Below, one piece after another: positions 55,701-61,700 of a DNA stretch of 64,000 nt; position 1 is the first letter of the stretch, and each line of letters starts with the position of its first letter. The position numbers were made by a program, and so were the translations under genes. The notes below the pieces were generated by a model. It saw nothing but the letters and a program-made list of their open reading frames with translations. It had not been told where the DNA came from and ran no database searches. Location: positions 7,740,001-7,804,000 of the forward strand of contig JAJKFL010000004.1 in assembly GCA_021186555.1 (NCBI GenBank). Reading direction: 5' to 3'. Source of the DNA: Reticulitermes speratus (lineage: Eukaryota > Arthropoda > Insecta > Blattodea > Rhinotermitidae).

Positions 55701-58700
55701 CTGAATCATCATCAGCACTGTTGTAAGGACTTCAGATCTCACAAATCTGTGCATGTTTCTTTCAAAGAAGTCCTTTCTCTTCTGCCAGTGTCCTTACTAA
55801 TATTGTCTACACAGTCTTTCTGCTCTGTGACACATATCAAGTGGTTGAAAGAGAGAAATATTTTGGCAGCTGTCACAGTCTTACTCATCAGGGGATTTGT
55901 TGCCTTGTGACACATGTAAACAGGCCAGACAAATGCCAGTTGAAACTCTAGGCTAAACATTTGACTTCACCCAGATGCCTTCATTGTGCAGTGCCAGTGG
56001 TTCTGGGCGAGTATGTATACGGGACATTCTGGGCATCCAGTCACATCACACGCGTGGTGATAGAGAATATGCTGGTCTCCAAAATGTTGATTTCGTTTAA
56101 CCACTTGATTCTGGCTGGTAGCCCAAGAAGTGTCTCCAGTGGTAAAGCAGCCAGATCATGAAACTGGCCAGGCACTTGCATTCATTGCTGTGGTTATATA
56201 TGATTGAAGCTATACTTATCTCTGATCCCTGATATATCTTTATGGAATGGTGTTTAATTACCAGTTTCTCACCCAGCAACTCTGCTTCTATGTTGTCAGC
56301 TGGAAAAGCCGTTTATAGAAATACACTAGTGGTTTGCAGTGTTTCGTGGTGAAGAAATGAATAGCAAATGATCTACATGTCTAGGGAATTTGCAGATGGG
56401 TGCAGTGTGCAGTGTCTAAGAACAGTGGAAAATGTCTCATGCTGAAAGTGCATTCTGAAAGAAGGATTTTTTCTTTGTTCAATTGAAGATGTGTTACGTG
56501 AATCTATGTTATGTAATAATATTTTGCGAATGACCCTGGTTGCCATGGTTACTAGTGACATCAGACCTGAGTTGCCATGGTTGCGATAGAGGTTGAGAAA
56601 CACTTTGTTTTGTATGAGGTATGTACTGAGGCTGAAGAAACAGTTTTTACACCTGAGATTGTGTGTTCTGTGAGCTCTGAGCTGAGGCTGAAGAAACAGT
56701 TGAGTACTGAGCATGTAATTCAACATGGCATAACAAGATGGTAGCACTCCAGTAGGTGAAATTATTACTTGGTTTACTGTAAGACTAAATAAATAACTGA
56801 TGAAAGACAGTGGAGTAGTGCGTGAATATTGTGGCGGTATATCATATAATTGGCATGATGTTAGTAAAGCAACATAAATGCCTGTGGCAGTGAGTGAGTT
56901 AAGCTGTAGTTGAAGTTGAATTTTGCTTAAGGATTGTGGAAATTGAAGCAGCATTTACATAGCTTTGAAACAGGAGTGAAAGGAGGTTTTTTTTTAACCA
57001 TCTGGATCCATCTCAGAAGGCATTCCTGAGGAGCAACATATTTCTCAAAATTTTTTGTCTTCTTAAGTTTTATCTTCAGTTTGCCAACTTTTTATTGATA
57101 TGTTTCTCTTTCAGGACGAAAAGTACCCTTTTTGGTTCCCATCCTTCCAGAGTGATAGACAGTGGGATCCAATACCCCACCTGAAATACGTAAGTGGGAG
57201 CCTTTACATGGTTGGGACTGTCTTGGCTCAGTAAGGGCTGTTACTAACATTGGTGCTGGCTTCCCACATACTTTCGCTGTATTTCTTCTGTCAGTAATGA
57301 ACACAGAACACAGTATGTTGTTTAAAAATTTGGGTGCCCAACTGTATGCCTTATGGTGCCTTAGTGTCTGTGCAATGTATTTTTGTATAATCTATACACA
57401 AATTCATAAATTAACAACTTTTATTCTAAATTTACTCCTGAAATATTTCTGTCAGTTGCTTCTGATGAAGCATGTAGGAGCCAAATTGACTGTGATGGAA
57501 GGAGAATATAAAGTCATGTCCTTGTTGCAAAAATAGTTGCAAACAAAGTATTTGGCATCTGCTTGTCATTGTCTATAGCTATTGCTGTAGTGTTCCATTC
57601 CGATTGAAATTTGTATTTGCCAATCCATCTTTCTTAATTCATGGTTAATTAAATGGTGCTTGAAATAAGGTTAACCGCTATCATTTCAGTGTGCTTCTAT
57701 TATTTCTTTTATACTTCTAAAATGTCTGTCTAATGTTATCACTGCCCCTGATTTTGGAATGTGATTTATTGATCTTAAAAAACTGCGTGAGGAGCTTTAT
57801 TATTTTATTTTCTTTTGTTATTCCTTAAGGTTCTGTACCATTTGAGACAATAAGGCTTGCAAGTATAATTTTATTGGAGTATCAGTGTATTGGCTGTTAC
57901 AATAAACTTCTGTTACTCTGGCACACACGGGACCTGATGGGTGCCAGATTATCAGACAGTACCTACACTAACCTGAGTTCTTACAGGCACTTTTTGTCAG
58001 TGCTCCTGTATTTGGGCTGTACAACTAATCATAGGAGTATTCCATTTGGATATCTCCTACATCTGCTGCGTCAGGGTCATCAGGGTCTTCTTCTGTTTTT
58101 TTTTTTTTTGGAGTCTTCATAGCTGAAGAAGTTGATGGAGGTGGAGATGGGGGGTTAGGAGATACCACAACAGTTGATGTACAGACACTCTTGTAGGCCT
58201 TTTTGAACATGTCCCTGAGATCTGCGTGTTTCATTGATGAAGCTTTTTTCTGTTAAAAAGCAAAACTTCCAGTCTTGGGACTATTCTCAAATGCTGGATT
58301 ATCAGGGTTTATGGATTATCAGATGGTGGATGAAAGGAATTTTCTGTATTTTTTATGTTGTCTTTATTGCTTGAAATTTTGTACTCTAGCTTTCATTTCT
58401 GTCCATCTCTTCCCTTTTCTCCCTTTCAGCCCCCAAGTTTGGAATTGTATTCTATGTTAGTCATGTAAATTAAGGTTCCCCACACTTCCTCATTCTGTGA
58501 ACAAATGGGGTATGCAAAATATCTGCCTACCACTTAGTTATTATTTAATTTATTGCCTAAAGGAGATGATATATCATTCTTGAATTTTATCAGCCATGTA
58601 ATGTTATGGCTGCACACTGACCTACAATTTTTGCCACCTTATAGCATATAAAGTGACCTTATGTTCACAGGCTTTTTGAAATGCAGGTGTAAAAATGCAT

Positions 58701-61700
58701 GAAAATATATGCCAGTAAATTATACAGTACCTGATTCCCTGTGATGTGTAGAGAGGATAGAGTTGTAGAGGATTCAATCCTTCCACCAGAAGTATTTGGG
58801 ATGACAAAAGAGAAGTTACTTTGTTTGGATAAAATTTACTTAGAAAAGAGTGAACTGGGGATGTGTGGATGAATATATGTAATATCAGTATACTGGTTTA
58901 TGTAAGGTTGGTTGTTGTTTGGTTTTCAAACACTTGCATAGAACTAATTTATGGATATACAATTGGTTTGACTAAGTAAAATATGCATTTTTGTGTGATC
59001 TGCAACCTCAGTAAAGTATATTGTTATTGAGAGGGTATGGCACCAATTGTGCTTCTTTGTTACGCATTACACTTCTCCTTTTATTGACACATTTCTGCCT
59101 GACAGAAAACATTACATCTTTATTATTGAGACCAGTCATTTAATGCTGGTTAGGGAGGTAACTACTGCTTATTGTGAAGATCACATGCATTCACTGTGGG
59201 GCAGGGCGCAGTTGTTTAATGTGAGAGCAAGTGGTACGTAGACTAACCATTGTGCCTTAAATACTTAATACAGTAGTACCTAACAACTGAATGACTGTAA
59301 TGTTATGAACTATACATTTAATTTCTGTTCATTGTCAATTTACTGCCAAATCTCTTAATTTTTAGGGAAAAAACATGTGTTTTAGCCACTATTGAATGTA
59401 CCTTTAAAATTTGGACATACAGCTGTAATATTTTAAGTGTTCAATTAAGCTTTTATCTGAGACATTTATAATTTTTACATCCTCCCCTCTTTCTGAGTAA
59501 TTTCTCAACAGTAGCCACCTGTGTATTGTAGCATCTATTTTATAGAACAGTCCCCTGTTGGTCTGTGCTGTGGTACGAGTTCAACTGCACCTGTGAAAGG
59601 GTTAAATGTCATTGTGTTCTGTGTTGTCTGTAAGCCCGGAAGTACCACCATGAAGCCCGTGAAGGTACAGAATGGACAGGCTTCTCTGCTTCTGCGCATG
59701 TTCATGCTAGTGAGGAAGGCTATGGCATTTCACATTATGTTCACCATGCATTTTTGTACAATTGATTAATTCACACCAACAAATTCACCAAACCAAGTTT
59801 TGTCATTGATTTCTTTATTAAAAGATTACCCCAATATGCATTTCGGCACTTTTACATTGCCATCATCAGGGGATCGTTGAAGTTTTTACATAGACCAATG
59901 TTCTTGAGTTACATCAGAACAGTTGGGGCTGTGTATGGTAATATTATTACAATTTTCATTGTTATCACTTTGTATAAAATTGTACAATGGTATACTGTTT
60001 ATATATAACAGTATAATATACTATTTTACTATTGTTTTAGCATTTTAACAATACTACTATTGTACAATTTTATACAAGTGATAACAACAAAAATTGTAAT
60101 AATATTACCATACACAGCCCCAACTGTTCTGATGTAACTCAAGAACATTGGTCTATGTAAAAACTTCAACGATCCCCCTGATGATGGCAATGTAAAAGTG
60201 CCGAAATGCGTATTGGGGTAATCTTTTAATAAAGAAATCAATGACAAAACTTGGTTTGGTGCATTTGTTGGTGTGAATTAATCAAGGCTATGGCATGTTT
60301 GCAACAAATGGGATATATAGTACAGTAACAAATGCACTGCTTAAACAGCATGTGAGATAAATTGTGTTTTGGGTATGAGGTACTGTTAATGATAATTTGG
60401 ATTCCCAGGACTAATTTTAAGTGGCAATATTTTTTCTGGTGCTTGTATTTCACAATTTCCATCTGCCTTTTAAGCCACTGTTAATTTTACTTCATTAGTA
60501 TAGTTACGTTTCATTTCCAAGAACCATCATGTACATGAATAGTCATACTGGTTGCATATCAAAGTCCGAATGTTGGCTGTCATCTCTCATTTGTAATGGT
60601 TCACTGTTCGTGGATTGCTTGACCCTGCAGATGAAGGTGCTGTAGCGCTTTGAAACATCTGTAGCTATTCACCAATCTGCTTGGTATGACATCCTAGAAG
60701 ACTTGAATTTTCAGCAGCATTGCAATGGCAACTTCAAGTCTTGCATCATTCACATACACACTTTTTGTTGGTGATGACGTAAAGTTATGTTTGAATAAGT
60801 AGAGAGTATTGTAATTTTCTGAACTTGTAACTGGCTTGACAGTTCATATTGCTGATGGTTCTTCGAATCATAACATTTATATTTGAGTGAAATAAAATTA
60901 GCAATGCAAATTTGTATTATATAAATAAATAACAGCACTCAAATAGTAATTTGGGCTGAAATTTTAACCACTTTTTTTAGCCTAGAAATTTGAAACTCGC
61001 TCTGTCCAATCACCTGTAGCATGTAGGATGTTTTGAAGTTCACTCTTAGATGACACTGGTATACTGTCTTACTGTCTTATTAACAGACGACAGTCTTATA
61101 CCTTTGTGGCCTCACTATTACCAAAGAACGAATTTTACGTATAAGAATATCACAAATATGGTCTGAAAATAAGATAACGCTTAAATGTAACAGCAAGGGC
61201 CAATTGGGTAGTAATTTCTTAGAGCCAGTGTTTGTTGAAGGGTCAGTTAAAAGGTTTCATAATAGATGTCAACTCTATCACAAAATTTCTGTGCATGTGT
61301 ATAATATGTGTTCAGCAAATAAACTGCTGTGACTTGAATCCAGTGGTATAGAAGTAGCTATCTTGCAGAAGGGAAGATGTTCAGATGCAGTTCAGCGGCA
61401 GCATTGTCAAGACTCAGTTGTACTGGAGAGTTTCGTGGCAGGGAGGTATCCTGCATTATGTCTGTGACCGTGTTTTGCTTGTGTGGTTATTACACTAACA
61501 ACTCTGGTTGCAGTTCTATGGGGTGTACCATTTCCGGTACCCTATCGCAGAGCTGGAGCAGTTTGTGCCGACATTAGAAGGAATGGAAGTGACTGTAACT
61601 GCCACAGTTGGCGACTGGTTTCTGGATGAAGTTATAGAAGGTTACTCCTCAGCTCAAATATTCAACTCTTCCATTAAGGTGGCATTCCTTGGTGGGTCTC

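Larger units (their letters stand above)
54064..57114 (+). other. Intron 6
   Basis: 3.05 kb. Contains the pogo-like element (54616-55534), a decayed ribozyme-like unit (55616-55665), an S-B-like scrap at 56108-56215 and a block repeated in intron 3. The rest is CpG-poor with no exon. Confidence 0.6.
59729..60283. mobile_element. Hammerhead-bearing foldback element with 13-bp duplication
   Basis: Exact duplication aaggctatggcat at 59716-59728 and 60284-60296. Arms of about 240 bp are nearly perfect inverted repeats ('ttgattaattcacaccaaca' on the left) around a short A+T spacer near 60025. A single-sided 33-bp start ('ttcacattatgttcacc') matches the element at 20660. Both arms carry a ribozyme-like motif. 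It is the best-preserved member of the family here. Confidence 0.85.
57190..61513 (+). other. Intron 7
   Basis: 4.3 kb, the longest intron here. Holds a Tigger-like remnant (57890-58345), a ribozyme-bearing foldback (59729-60283) and a decayed ribozyme-like unit at 60619-60690. No further exon found. Confidence 0.65.

Noticed and set aside
56373..56954. 193-codon minus-strand frame in intron 6
   Set aside because: No motif, no splice support, antisense to the gene and partly a repeated block shared with intron 3.
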